A stretch of 64,000 nt of DNA from Segniliparus sp051660745 (GTDB lineage: Bacteria > Actinomycetota > Actinomycetes > Mycobacteriales > Mycobacteriaceae): contig NZ_JBOFQF010000003.1 of the NCBI RefSeq assembly GCF_051660745.1, positions 246,237-310,236 on the forward strand, written 5' to 3'. The notes under the pieces are model-generated. The model was not told where the DNA came from. It worked only from the letters and a program-made list of their open reading frames with translations, and ran no database searches. Numbering within the stretch: the first letter of the stretch is position 1; each line of letters starts with the position of its first letter. Position numbers and translations under genes: made by a program. Below are positions 14,753 to 23,885 of the stretch, one piece after another.

Positions 14753-17302
14753 ATGGACTTCCAACCGACCACCAAGGCGCAAGCGGCGATCTCTTCCGCA
14801 GTGCAGGCGGCGACCGCCGCGGGCAGGCCGGAAGTGCGCCCGGAGGATCTGCTCCTCGCGCTGCTGGAGCAGGCCGACGGCATCGCCGCGCCGCTTTTGC
14901 AGGCGAGCGGGGCCGACCCGAAAGCGGTGACCGCCGCCGTGCGGGCCTCGGTCGCCGCTCTGCCGACAGTGCAGGGCGGGGCCTCGGCCCCACGGCTCTC
15001 CCAAGGCCTCGCGCTGGCGTTGGAGACCGCTTCGAAGCTCGCTGCCGAGCTGCGCGACGAGTATGTCTCCACCGAGCATCTGATCGTCGGGCTCGCGACG
15101 GGGGACTCGCAGGCGGCGAGACTGCTCGCCGAGCACGGCGCGACCCCTGCCGCGTTGCGGGAGGCCTTCACCGAGGTGCGGGGCAGCGCCAGGGTCACTA
15201 CGCCGGACCCGGAAGGCTCGTACAAGTCGCTGGAGAAATACTCGACCGACCTCACCGCCCTCGCCAGGGCGGGCAAGCTCGACCCGGTCATCGGCCGCGA
15301 CTCGGAGATCCGGCGGGTCGTGCAGGTGCTTTCCCGGCGGACGAAGAACAACCCGGTGCTCATCGGCGAGCCGGGGGTCGGCAAGACCGCGATCGTGGAG
15401 GGCTTGGCCCAGCGCATCGTGGCGGGCGACGTGCCGGAGAGCCTTCGCGGCAAGACGCTGGTCTCCCTCGACCTCGGCTCGATGGTGGCGGGCGCGAAGT
15501 ACCGGGGCGAGTTCGAGGAGCGGTTGAAAGCGGTCCTCGAGGAGATCAAGGACTCCGCCGGACAGGTGATCACCTTCGTGGACGAGCTGCACACCATTGT
15601 CGGCGCGGGCGCGACCGGCGAGTCCGCGATGGACGCGGGCAACATGATCAAGCCGCTCCTCGCCAGGGGCGAGCTGCGGCTGGTCGGGGCCACGACCCTC
15701 GACGAGTACCGCAAGTACATCGAGAAGGATGCCGCGCTGGAGCGCCGGTTCCAGCAAGTGCTGGTCGGCGAGCCGTCGGTGGAGGACACCATCGGCATCT
15801 TGCGCGGCCTCAAGGAGCGCTACGAGGTGCACCACGGCGTGCGGATCACCGACTCCGCGCTGGTCGCCGCCGCGACGCTCTCCGACCGCTACATCACCTC
15901 GCGCTTCCTGCCCGACAAGGCGATCGACCTCGTGGACGAGGCCGCTTCGCGCCTGCGGATGGAGATCGACTCGCGTCCGGTCGAGGTGGACGAGGTCGAG
16001 CGCGTCGTGCGCCGGTTGGAGGTGGAAGAGGTCGCCCTCGCCAAGGAGGCGGACGAAGCCTCTGTCGCCCGGCTGGCCAAGCTGCGCGGCGAGCTCGCCG
16101 ACCAGCGCGAGCGCCTCGCCGAGCTGACCGCGCGCTGGCAGCGCGAGAAGCAGGCCATCGACTCGGTCCGCGACGTGAAAGAGCAATTGGAGACGCTGCG
16201 CGCCGAAGCCGACCGGGTGGAGCGCGACGGCGACCTCGGCAGGGCGGCGGAGCTGCGCTACGGGCGGATCCCGGAGGCCGAGCGCGAGCTCGCGCGCCTC
16301 ACGGACGCCTCGGGCGGCGGCGAGCAGGTCATGCTGAAAGAGGAGGTCGGCCCCGACGACATCGCCGACGTGGTCTCCGCGTGGACCGGCGTCCCGGCGG
16401 GACGGATGATGGAAGGCGAGACCGCGAAGCTCTTGCGGATGGAGGAAGAGCTCGGCAAACGCGTGGTGAGCCAGAAGAACGCCATCCGGGCCGTGTCCGA
16501 CGCGGTGCGCCGCGCGCGGGCAGGCGTCGCCGACCCGAACCGCCCTACCGGCAGTTTCCTCTTCCTCGGCCCGACCGGGGTCGGGAAGACCGAGCTGGCG
16601 AAGGCGCTCGCGGAGTTCTTGTTCGACGACGAGCGGGCCATCATCCGCATCGACATGAGCGAGTACGCCGAGAAGCACTCCGTCGCGCGGCTCATGGGCG
16701 CGCCGCCCGGCTACGTCGGGTACGACCAGGGCGGGCAGCTCACCGAGGCGGTGCGCAGGCGGCCGTACTCGGTGGTGCTTTTCGACGAGGTCGAGAAGGC
16801 GCACCCGGACGTGTTCGACGTGCTCCTGCAAGTGCTCGACGAAGGGCGGCTCACCGACGGCCAGGGCCGCACGGTGGACTTCCGCAACACGATCCTGATC
16901 CTCACCTCCAACCTCGGCGCGGGCGGCACCGAGGAGGAGACGATGCTCGCGGTGCGGATGGCGTTCAAGCCGGAGTTCATCAACCGGCTCGACGACATCG
17001 TCCTCTTCGACGGGCTCAACCCGGAGGAGCTCGTCGGGATCGTGGACATCCAGCTGGGCCAGCTCCAGCGCAGGCTCGCCCAGCGCAGGCTGTCCCTCCA
17101 GGTCACCGATGCGGCGAAGCACTGGCTCGCGAGCCGGGGTTTCGACCCCGTCTACGGCGCCCGGCCGCTGCGCAGGCTCATCCAGCACGCGATCGGCGAC
17201 GAGCTCGCGAAGCTGCTCCTCGCGGGAGAGGTGCGCGACGGCGACGAGGTCGTCGTCGGCCTTGGCGAGGACCAGGACAAGTTGGAGATCGGGACCCCGT
17301 AG
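14753..17302 (+). CDS. clpB: ATP-dependent disaggregase ClpB
   Basis: ClpB is a hexameric AAA+ machine that pulls polypeptides out of aggregates with DnaK. Over 849 residues it has the N-domain (MDFQPTTKAQAAI), first Walker A GEPGVGKT near residue 205, the middle coiled coil (about 405-525), and the second Walker A GPTGVGKT near 606 with sensor and C-terminal D2 small domain. AAGGAGG at 14734-14740 supports ATG 14753; a longer frame upstream lacks family residues. Regulated by the HAIR element and closed by a strong terminator overlapping its stop. Confidence 0.98.
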   Translation: MDFQPTTKAQAAISSAVQAATAAGRPEVRPEDLLLALLEQADGIAAPLLQASGADPKAVTAAVRASVAALPTVQGGASAPRLSQGLALALETASKLAAELRDEYVSTEHLIVGLATGDSQAARLLAEHGATPAALREAFTEVRGSARVTTPDPEGSYKSLEKYSTDLTALARAGKLDPVIGRDSEIRRVVQVLSRRTKNNPVLIGEPGVGKTAIVEGLAQRIVAGDVPESLRGKTLVSLDLGSMVAGAKYRGEFEERLKAVLEEIKDSAGQVITFVDELHTIVGAGATGESAMDAGNMIKPLLARGELRLVGATTLDEYRKYIEKDAALERRFQQVLVGEPSVEDTIGILRGLKERYEVHHGVRITDSALVAAATLSDRYITSRFLPDKAIDLVDEAASRLRMEIDSRPVEVDEVERVVRRLEVEEVALAKEADEASVARLAKLRGELADQRERLAELTARWQREKQAIDSVRDVKEQLETLRAEADRVERDGDLGRAAELRYGRIPEAERELARLTDASGGGEQVMLKEEVGPDDIADVVSAWTGVPAGRMMEGETAKLLRMEEELGKRVVSQKNAIRAVSDAVRRARAGVADPNRPTGSFLFLGPTGVGKTELAKALAEFLFDDERAIIRIDMSEYAEKHSVARLMGAPPGYVGYDQGGQLTEAVRRRPYSVVLFDEVEKAHPDVFDVLLQVLDEGRLTDGQGRTVDFRNTILILTSNLGAGGTEEETMLAVRMAFKPEFINRLDDIVLFDGLNPEELVGIVDIQLGQLQRRLAQRRLSLQVTDAAKHWLASRGFDPVYGARPLRRLIQHAIGDELAKLLLAGEVRDGDEVVVGLGEDQDKLEIGTP

Positions 17303-17344
17303 GAATTTTTCGCCCCGCCCCTCGTGGGCGGGGTGAAAAATTCC
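17302..17344. terminator. Hairpin terminator after clpB
   Basis: Two 19-nt arms (17302-17320, 17326-17344) pair with one G-U mismatch around a CTCGT loop. The GC core is flanked by a run of T on both sides, so it can work as an intrinsic terminator in either direction. Its first base is the last base of the clpB stop. Confidence 0.85.
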
Positions 17345-17404
17345 ATTGGCCCCGAGATCGCTCCCGCGCGGGCTGAACGCGCACGTCCGCGCCGGATGTT
17401 CTGC

Positions 17405-17410
17405 TACGCT
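17405..17410 (+). promoter_or_regulatory. -10 box of probable leaderless transcript
   Basis: TACGCT lies 8 nt before the GTG at 17419, which has no ribosome binding site. No good -35 is visible. Confidence 0.4.
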
Positions 17411-17418
17411 CGCACAGC

Positions 17419-18555
17419 GTGACAGTGTTGTGGTTCAGCCTGGCCGCGGTGACGGCGCTTATCGGCTTCGGCTTGGTCCTTCTGGACAAGCGGCTCTCTC
17501 CGAGCTCGGCGAACGCCGTGCCGAGCACCGGGAAGATCCATGTGGCGCCGCCTCGGGCCGCCGCGTGGGACGATCCCGAGCCCGCCGAGCCCCAGCAGGC
17601 GGCGCAGCCGCCAGCCGTCGAGCCCGCCTTGCGGGCGGTTGCGCCCGCGGCCGAGCTGGAGGGGCAAGGCCCGCAGCTCGAGCCCGTCTCGGCCCAGGCG
17701 GCAGTTCCGGCGATTGCGCCTGCTCTTGTGCCGGCCCCGCTGCCGGTCGACCTTCCGGTCCCGCCGGGGAGCACGGTCCACTACGAGTCGCATGTGCACA
17801 ACGAGTCCCACGTGCACAACTACAACGCGCCCGTGTACAACGGCCCGGTCTACAACGGCCCCGTGTACATCGAGAACGCGCACGTCGAGGACGTCCCCGC
17901 GGAGACCTCGGCGCGGCGCAAGGGCTTCTTCGACCGGTTGGTCAAGTCCGAGCGCCAGAAGCGCCAGCAGTGGGCCAACGAGCGCAACTTCCAGTACGAG
18001 TCGAGCGACACCGCGCTCGTGCACCGGTGGCGGCGCGGGGTCTTCGCCGCGCGGCAGGCGAAAGCGGCCCGCGCGATCGTCCGGGCCGAGACCGACATCG
18101 GGATTCTCGAATTCTTCGACGTGGACGACCTCGTCGCGATCGCAGCGCTGCACACCGAGCACCCCTCCTCGGTGCTGGTCGAGCTGCGCGCGGGCTGGGC
18201 GGGGGCGCCGGTGCTGGCGGACGTGTCGCGGGTCGGCGAGCTCGGCGGCTACGAGGTGCACGCGAGCGATGTCGGCGCAGGCCAGCGGTTCCTGTGGGAT
18301 CCGAGGCTGGAGGGCTTCATCGCGCGCCTGCCGCAATTCATCCGAGTCCTGTGGAACGAGGGGCCGTGGGTGTTGGCCGAGCTGCCCCTCGACATTCCCG
18401 AGTCCGACCTCGACACCGCCGCCATCGTCGTCCGCGAGCTCGCGGACCTGCTCCGCGTTCTGCCGCCGGAGCTCGACCCCGAGCCGGTGGACCGGGAAGG
18501 CTTCGACCCGGGCGCCCCGCAAGGCCAACTGCCGCGTCGGGCTGGCCAGGGATGA
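17419..18555 (+). CDS. Membrane-anchored conserved protein, Rv0383c-like
   Basis: The N-terminus MTVLWFSLAAVTALIGFGLV is a single transmembrane anchor. It is followed by about 120 residues of Pro/Ala-rich low complexity and two short tandem repeats (HVHNESHVHN and YNGPVYNGPVY, near residues 120-150). The globular C-terminal domain (about 165-365) includes RWRRGVFAARQAKAARAI and a long PLDIPESDLDTAAIVVRELADLL helix. Position between clpB and pyrE matches Rv0383c, a conserved protein of unknown role; the repeats enlarge this homologue. Probably faces the periplasm. Confidence 0.72.
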   Translation: MTVLWFSLAAVTALIGFGLVLLDKRLSPSSANAVPSTGKIHVAPPRAAAWDDPEPAEPQQAAQPPAVEPALRAVAPAAELEGQGPQLEPVSAQAAVPAIAPALVPAPLPVDLPVPPGSTVHYESHVHNESHVHNYNAPVYNGPVYNGPVYIENAHVEDVPAETSARRKGFFDRLVKSERQKRQQWANERNFQYESSDTALVHRWRRGVFAARQAKAARAIVRAETDIGILEFFDVDDLVAIAALHTEHPSSVLVELRAGWAGAPVLADVSRVGELGGYEVHASDVGAGQRFLWDPRLEGFIARLPQFIRVLWNEGPWVLAELPLDIPESDLDTAAIVVRELADLLRVLPPELDPEPVDREGFDPGAPQGQLPRRAGQG

Positions 18556-18596
18556 CCGGTCCGGCGACACGGGGAACGAGCGTGGCGAGCGCGCGG

Positions 18597-18602
18597 TATA
18601 AA
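18597..18602 (+). promoter_or_regulatory. Candidate -10 box upstream of pyrE
   Basis: TATAAA in an otherwise GC-rich 114-bp gap, 67 bp before the pyrE start. It is the only AT-rich hexamer in the gap; no clear -35 is seen. Confidence 0.3.
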
Positions 18603-18669
18603 GCGGTGGTGGCTTTCGCGACCTTCCTCCCGAGGCCATTGGTGCGCCGGGCGGCTCCGAGGGCTGGCC

Positions 18670-19215
18670 GTGGCAGAACCTAACCCCGCCGAGCTGGCGG
18701 AACTCGCGGACTTGGTGCGCGACCTCGCGGTCGTGCGCGGCGAAGTCGTCTTGTCCTCCGGCGTGACGGCGCAATACTACGTGGACCTGCGCAGGGTCAC
18801 GCTGCACCACCAAGGGGCAGGGCTGATCGGGCGGCTCCTTCGGGAGCGCACCGAGGACTGGGACTTCGCCGCCGTCGGCGGCCTGACCCTTGGCGCCGAC
18901 CCGGTGGCCTCGGCGATGCTGCACGCCCCCGGCCGCCCGCTCGACGCGTTCGTCGTCCGCAAGGAGCAGAAGTCCCACGGGATGCGCCGCAGGGTCGAAG
19001 GCCCTTCGGTCGAGGGCAGACGGGTCCTCGTGGTCGAGGACACCACCACCACCGGCAACTCGCCGCTCACCGCGATCCGCGCGCTGCGCGAGGTGGGGGC
19101 GGAAGTGGTCGGCGTCGCGACGGTGGTGGACCGGGCGACGGGCGCGGACAAGATCATCGAGGCGGAAGGCGTGCCCTACCGCTCGCTCCTCGGCCTCGCC
19201 GACCTCGGACTGTGA
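18670..19215 (+). CDS. pyrE: Orotate phosphoribosyltransferase
   Basis: PyrE joins orotate to PRPP to make OMP in pyrimidine synthesis. The 181-residue protein has the PRPP-binding loop VLVVEDTTTTGNS near residues 117-129, the flexible loop with RKEQKSHGMRRRVEG, and GGLTLGADPVASA. Length and motifs match actinobacterial PyrE. GTG start. It overlaps the following methyltransferase gene by GTGA, so the two are translationally coupled, as at Rv0382c/Rv0380c. Confidence 0.96.
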   Translation: MAEPNPAELAELADLVRDLAVVRGEVVLSSGVTAQYYVDLRRVTLHHQGAGLIGRLLRERTEDWDFAAVGGLTLGADPVASAMLHAPGRPLDAFVVRKEQKSHGMRRRVEGPSVEGRRVLVVEDTTTTGNSPLTAIRALREVGAEVVGVATVVDRATGADKIIEAEGVPYRSLLGLADLGL

Positions 19216-19877
19216 GCGACGACGACGCAGGCACGGACGCCCACGGCCCCACGGAGTGGGGAGCGGGCGAAGTCGGCGTCGGCCCCTGGGAGGGGACATG
19301 GCCCCAGGACCCGAGATACGATCCAGAGCTGCTCGCCAACGGCGATCGGCGCAATGTGGTGGACGCGTACCGGTATTGGCGGCGGGACGCGGTCGTCGCG
19401 GACCTCGACCGCAAGCGGCACCCGTTCCATGTGGTGATCGAGAACCTCGCCCACGACGCGAACATCGGCACCATCGTGCGCACCGCCAACGCCTTTCTCG
19501 CGGAGGCGGTGCACATCGTGGGCAAGCGGCGGTGGAACCGGCGCGGCGCGATGGTCACCGACCGCTACCAACACGTCCACCATCACGCGACCGCGCAGGA
19601 GTTCGCGGGCTACGCGGCGGAGCACGGGCTTGCGGTGGTGGCCGTCGACAACACCCATGGCGCGGAGCCGATCGAAGCCTTCGCCCTGCCGCGCCGCTGC
19701 GCGCTGCTCTTCGGCCAGGAGGGCAGCGGGCTCTCGCCGGAGCTGCGCGCGACGGCCCAGAGCGCCGTCGCCATCGCGCAGTTCGGCTCCACCCGCAGCA
19801 TCAACGTCGGCGTGGCGGCGGGGATCGTCATGCACACGTGGGTCGCCCAGCACGCGGACCTGGCCGCCCGCTGGTGA
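19212..19877 (+). CDS. SpoU/TrmH-family RNA 2'-O-methyltransferase
   Basis: A SPOUT-fold methyltransferase that transfers a methyl group from S-adenosylmethionine to a ribose 2'-OH in tRNA or rRNA. The three motifs are present: NIGTIVRTANAF with the catalytic Arg (near residue 85), LLFGQEGSGL, and STRSINVGVAAGIVMH, which forms the knot. The N-terminal 50 residues are acidic and unlike the fold. Its homologue Rv0380c is in the same place. The RNA target is not determined. Confidence 0.92.
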   Translation: MSDDDAGTDAHGPTEWGAGEVGVGPWEGTWPQDPRYDPELLANGDRRNVVDAYRYWRRDAVVADLDRKRHPFHVVIENLAHDANIGTIVRTANAFLAEAVHIVGKRRWNRRGAMVTDRYQHVHHHATAQEFAGYAAEHGLAVVAVDNTHGAEPIEAFALPRRCALLFGQEGSGLSPELRATAQSAVAIAQFGSTRSINVGVAAGIVMHTWVAQHADLAARW

Positions 19878-19889
19878 GCGCGGGCTCGC

Positions 19890-21767
19890 TCAGGAGCTCT
19901 TGCTGAGGTCGTAGACCTCCACGCCGCCCAGCACCGAAGGAGCGGGCGTGTGCGCCTTCGCCCAGGCTTCGATCTGCGCGCTCGGCTGGTTCCGGTCGTT
20001 CTGCCTGCCCGGTTTCCCGGCCTGGTCGTTCTTGGCCGGGACTTGGTCGAGGAAGTAGTGGACTTTGCCGCCTTTGACAAGGCCGACGAACTCGTCGAGC
20101 GTGGGGGCGGGATCGCTCCCGCCGAATCCGCCGACCGCTATCACGGGGACGTCGGCGGCCAGCTCCACGCTCGCCGCGGGCGAGGAGCGCACCACGGCGG
20201 CCGCCCATTGCGTCCCCGCTCCGCGCAGCATCGCGGCGAGCTCGGGGGAGACGTCGAACGATTTGTTCCAGCCCCCGCCCTGGTCGGCCGGGCCGAGGTT
20301 CGGCCCCGCGCTCGGGCTGCCGCCGGTTTTCGGGCTGTCGACCGTGGCCAGCACATACGAGGCGGCCCCGGCGAGCGAGACCAGGAGGGCGAGGGCTGCG
20401 GCCGCAAGCGACAGGCGCGTCGACCGGGCGGCGCGCGGAAGGAGCAGCAACACGACGGCGGCAGCGGTTCCCGCGAGGATCGCCCAGCGCAGCGCGGGGA
20501 GCCAGTCGGGGGCGCGTCCCAGCAGGAACCAGGCGGTCAGGCCGGAGGACAGGGCGAGCGTCGCGAGGCCTGCGCGGCCCAGCTGCTCGTCCCGCCGCTG
20601 CCAGAGCTGGCGGAGCGTGGTGGCGATGACGGCTGCGACAGCAGGGGCGAGCGCCACCACGTAGTAGGTGTGCATGCCGTGGTTCATGAAGGAGAACAGG
20701 AAGAACCCGGTGAGCAGCCAGCCGCCCCAGAGCAGGTGCGCGGCGCGCACGAGATCGGTGCGGGCGGCGCGGCCGCAGAGGAGGAGGCCGATCACGAGGG
20801 CGAGGAGCGCGGTCGGCAGCAGCCAGTCGATCTGCGAGGCGAGGTCGCCTTGGAAGAGCCGGGCGATCCCCGGCCCCTGGCTCATCGCGTGCATGCCCCC
20901 ATGGCCGCCTTGGCCGCCGGGCATGAAGTCGTGCCCGCCCCCGCCGCCATGCTGTTTGCCGCCGCCGATCACGCGCTGCAGCCCGTTGTAGCCGAGGATC
21001 AGGTCGATCTCGGTGTCGTCGGTCGATCCGCCGACATACGGGCGGACCTGGTCGGGGGTGAGCGCCACTGCGAGCACCCACCAGCCGGACGCGGCGACCA
21101 GCGCCCCGGCTCCCGCCATGAGCCTGCCGAGGCGCGCTGTCCACGAGCCGTGGGCGGCGACGAGGTAGGCGAGGGCGAATGCGGGCAGGACGATGAGCCC
21201 TTCGAGCATTTTGGCGAGGAACGCGAAGCCGAGCGCGGTCCCGCAGCCGACGAGCCACCAGGCGGAAGCCCGTCCGCCGACAGCTTCGACAGCCCGGAGC
21301 AGGAAGTAGCCGCCTAGGACCATGAGGAAGACCATGAGCGCGTCGGGGTTGTTGTACCGGAAGATCACCGCTGCGGCGGGGGTCAACGCGAACACGGCCC
21401 CGGCGATCAGGCCCGCGCCGTGCCCGGAGACCCGGCGAACGGCGAAGTAGAGCAGCGCGGCGGTCCCGACGGCGAGCAGGGCCTCCGGGGCGAGCATGCT
21501 CGCGCTGGAGAAGCCGAAGATCCGACCGGACAGGCCCATGAGCCAGAGCGAGGCGGGCGGCTTGTCCACGGTGATGAAGTTCTGCGGGTCGAGACTGCCG
21601 AAGAACCACGCCGACCAGCTCTGGGAGCCTGCTTGCACCGCTGCCGCGTAGAACTGGTTCGCCCAGCCGTTGATCGAGATGTTCCAGAGGTAGACGAGCG
21701 CCGTGCCTGCGAGCAGGCCTGCGAGCGCGAGCCGCTCATGAAGCCGAGGGAGCTGAACCGTGTCCAT
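19890..21767 (-). CDS. GT39-type polyprenyl-phosphate-dependent glycosyltransferase
   Basis: A 625-residue multi-spanning membrane protein of the ArnT/PMT-like GT-C superfamily. The first extracytoplasmic loop has SLDPQNFITVDKPPASLWLMG, with the acidic residue and lysine typical of these enzymes, and about ten hydrophobic helices follow. A loop near residues 265-300 is unusually His/Gly-rich. A soluble C-terminal domain follows. Such proteins move a sugar from a lipid carrier to a protein, lipid or polysaccharide outside the membrane. ATG 21767 is chosen over an upstream TTG. Confidence 0.85.
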   Translation of the reverse strand: MDTVQLPRLHERLALAGLLAGTALVYLWNISINGWANQFYAAAVQAGSQSWSAWFFGSLDPQNFITVDKPPASLWLMGLSGRIFGFSSASMLAPEALLAVGTAALLYFAVRRVSGHGAGLIAGAVFALTPAAAVIFRYNNPDALMVFLMVLGGYFLLRAVEAVGGRASAWWLVGCGTALGFAFLAKMLEGLIVLPAFALAYLVAAHGSWTARLGRLMAGAGALVAASGWWVLAVALTPDQVRPYVGGSTDDTEIDLILGYNGLQRVIGGGKQHGGGGGHDFMPGGQGGHGGMHAMSQGPGIARLFQGDLASQIDWLLPTALLALVIGLLLCGRAARTDLVRAAHLLWGGWLLTGFFLFSFMNHGMHTYYVVALAPAVAAVIATTLRQLWQRRDEQLGRAGLATLALSSGLTAWFLLGRAPDWLPALRWAILAGTAAAVVLLLLPRAARSTRLSLAAAALALLVSLAGAASYVLATVDSPKTGGSPSAGPNLGPADQGGGWNKSFDVSPELAAMLRGAGTQWAAAVVRSSPAASVELAADVPVIAVGGFGGSDPAPTLDEFVGLVKGGKVHYFLDQVPAKNDQAGKPGRQNDRNQPSAQIEAWAKAHTPAPSVLGGVEVYDLSKSS

Positions 21768-21854
21768 GCGCAGTAGCTTGGCAACTAAACCCAAGACAGG
21801 GCTGAGAGAGAACAGGTGCGGCTTCTGGGCGCTTGCTGTGAGTCAGCCGGCAGC

Positions 21855-22637
21855 TCAGTCGCGGTGGTAGACCTCTTCGATGTGGTGCAACGCCTCTTCC
21901 GGCGCGACATGCTCGGCCTGCGCCGCGCTCTTGGCGGAGCGGCGGGCGCGCAGGGCGCCGACGACGACCGGGGCGAGGGTGATCACGATGACGGCGACGA
22001 CGATCAAGTCGACATGGTTCTTGATGAAGTCGAACTGGCCGAGCAGGGAGCCGAGCCAGGTCAGGCCGACCGTCCAGAGCACGACACCCACCACGTCGAA
22101 GGGCAGGAAGACCCGGTAGGGCATCCCGCTCGCGCCTGCCGACGGCGGGATGAAGGTGCGCACCGCAGGTGCGAAATGGCCGATGAGCAGCGTCTTTTTG
22201 CCGTGCTTCTCGAAGAACGCGCTCGTCGCCTCCAAGTACTTGGGCTTGAGGAGCAGCGATTTCGGGTTCTTGAAGAGCGCGGGACCGGTGCGTCTGCCGA
22301 TCCAGTACGAGAGGTTGTCGCCGATGATCGCGGCGACCGTGGCGACCAGCATCACCTGCCAGAGCTTCGGGAAGTGCCCGTGCTCGGCCTGCGATGCGGC
22401 GAGCAGGCCCGCCGTGAAGAGCAGGGAGTCGCCGGGCAGGAAGGGGAAGAACAGGCCGGTCTCGATGAGGAGGATGATGGCGATGAGCGGGAGCACGGCC
22501 TTCGCGAACTGCGACTCGGTGAGCAACCACTGCGGGTCGAAGTAGTGGGGAAGGGCGAGGGTCGCCGTGTGCGGCAGCGCCATGGTCTGCATGTGCGGCA
22601 GAGCCGCAGCGGCGTCGGCGAGAGTCTGTGCGATCAC
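21855..22637 (-). CDS. DedA/SNARE-associated family membrane protein
   Basis: DedA proteins are membrane proteins, several of which act as lipid transporters. This one has the family marks: FPFLPGDSLLFTAGLLA, the re-entrant GDNLSYWIGRR(T)G segment, and HFAPAVRTFIPPSAGASGMPYRVF, with several hydrophobic helices. The C-terminus is cytoplasmic and charged. GTG 22637 is preferred because a -10 box lies 7 nt upstream; later ATGs are alternatives. Same position as Rv0364, beside fba. Confidence 0.88.
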   Translation of the reverse strand: MIAQTLADAAAALPHMQTMALPHTATLALPHYFDPQWLLTESQFAKAVLPLIAIILLIETGLFFPFLPGDSLLFTAGLLAASQAEHGHFPKLWQVMLVATVAAIIGDNLSYWIGRRTGPALFKNPKSLLLKPKYLEATSAFFEKHGKKTLLIGHFAPAVRTFIPPSAGASGMPYRVFLPFDVVGVVLWTVGLTWLGSLLGQFDFIKNHVDLIVVAVIVITLAPVVVGALRARRSAKSAAQAEHVAPEEALHHIEEVYHRD

Positions 22638-22644
22638 GTCCGTG

Positions 22645-22650
22645 AGGCTA
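22645..22650 (-). promoter_or_regulatory. -10 box of probable leaderless dedA transcript
   Basis: On the minus strand TAGCCT stands 7 nt before GTG 22637, and no ribosome binding site is present. Confidence 0.4.
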
Positions 22651-22850
22651 GCCGATTTTTCTGAACAACGTGTGTCCTGAACCGGCGCGTCTGCGGGGGA
22701 GAGGGCCAGGAGGCCTGCTCGCGGCCAGCGCCGATCTGTTTCGCGGGGCCTGCGCGCCTGCCCCGGGGAGAGGCCCCGGAGCGGAAGGAACACGGGGCGG
22801 GTAGCCTGTTCGGGTCAGGACTGCAACCGACGACGAGAGGACCGCGCTCC

Positions 22851-23885
22851 ATGCCCATCGCCACTCCTGAGGCTTACGCCGAGATGCTCCGCAAGGCGAA
22901 AGAGGGCAGCTACGCCTTCCCCGCCATCAACTGCACCTCTTCGGAGACGATCAACGCGGCGATCAAGGGCTTCGCGGACGCGGGCAGCGACGGCATCATC
23001 CAGTTCTCCACCGGCGGCGCGGAGTTCGGCTCGGGCCTCGGTGTGAAGGACATGGTCGTCGGAGCCGTCGCGCTCGCCGAGTTCGCCCACGTGGTGGCCG
23101 CCAAGTACCCGGTCTCCGTGGCGCTGCACACCGACCACTGCCCCAAGGACAAGCTCGACACGTATGTGCGCCCGCTCCTGGCGATCTCGCAGGAACGGGT
23201 GAACGCGGGCAAGGCCCCGCTGTTCCAGTCTCACATGTGGGACGGCTCGGCGGTGCCCATCGACGAGAACCTGGCCATCGCCGAGGAGCTGCTCGCGGCC
23301 GCGGTCAAGGCCAAGATCATCCTTGAGATCGAGATCGGCGTCGTCGGCGGCGAGGAGGACGGCGTCGAGGCCGAGATCAACGAGAAGCTGTACACGAGCA
23401 CCGAGGACTTCGAGAAGACCATCGCCGCGCTCGGCGCGGGCGAGAAGGGCCAGTACCTGCTGGCCGCGACGTTCGGCAACGTGCACGGCGTCTACAAGCC
23501 GGGCAACGTCAAGCTCCGCCCGGAGGTGCTCGCCGAGGGACAGCGGGTCGCCGCCGCGAAGCTCGGCCTGGCGGAAGGCGCCAAGCCGTTCGACTTCGTG
23601 TTCCACGGCGGCTCGGGCTCGCTGAAGTCCGAGATCGAGGACTCGCTCAAGTACGGGGTCGTCAAGATGAACGTCGACACCGACACCCAGTACGCTTTCA
23701 CCCGCCCGATCGCGGGGCACATGTTCGCCAACTACGACGGCGTGCTCAAGATCGACGGCGAGGTCGGGAACAAGAAGTTCTACGACCCGCGCGGCTACCT
23801 CAAGAAGGCCGAGGCCTCGATGACCGAGCGCGTGATCCAGGCCGTGGCGGACCTCGGAGCCACCGGAAAATCTATTTCCCTGTAG
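22851..23885 (+). CDS. fba: Class II fructose-bisphosphate aldolase
   Basis: The zinc-dependent aldolase splits or forms fructose-1,6-bisphosphate in glycolysis and gluconeogenesis. The 344-residue protein starts MPIATPEAYAEMLRKAKEG and has the zinc and catalytic stretch ALHTDHCPKDKLD near residues 95-106, a TFGNVHGVYKPG loop and the FHGGSGS phosphate-binding motif. It matches Rv0363c. The 3' end overlaps the convergent gene at 23872 by 14 bp. Confidence 0.98.
   Translation: MPIATPEAYAEMLRKAKEGSYAFPAINCTSSETINAAIKGFADAGSDGIIQFSTGGAEFGSGLGVKDMVVGAVALAEFAHVVAAKYPVSVALHTDHCPKDKLDTYVRPLLAISQERVNAGKAPLFQSHMWDGSAVPIDENLAIAEELLAAAVKAKIILEIEIGVVGGEEDGVEAEINEKLYTSTEDFEKTIAALGAGEKGQYLLAATFGNVHGVYKPGNVKLRPEVLAEGQRVAAAKLGLAEGAKPFDFVFHGGSGSLKSEIEDSLKYGVVKMNVDTDTQYAFTRPIAGHMFANYDGVLKIDGEVGNKKFYDPRGYLKKAEASMTERVIQAVADLGATGKSISL

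Noticed and set aside
13903..17376. Very long open frame (over 1,100 codons) overlapping the flavohaemoglobin gene and clpB
   Set aside because: It runs antisense to the former and out of frame with the latter, is Arg/Gly/Ala-rich with no domain, and is explained by high GC at third codon positions.
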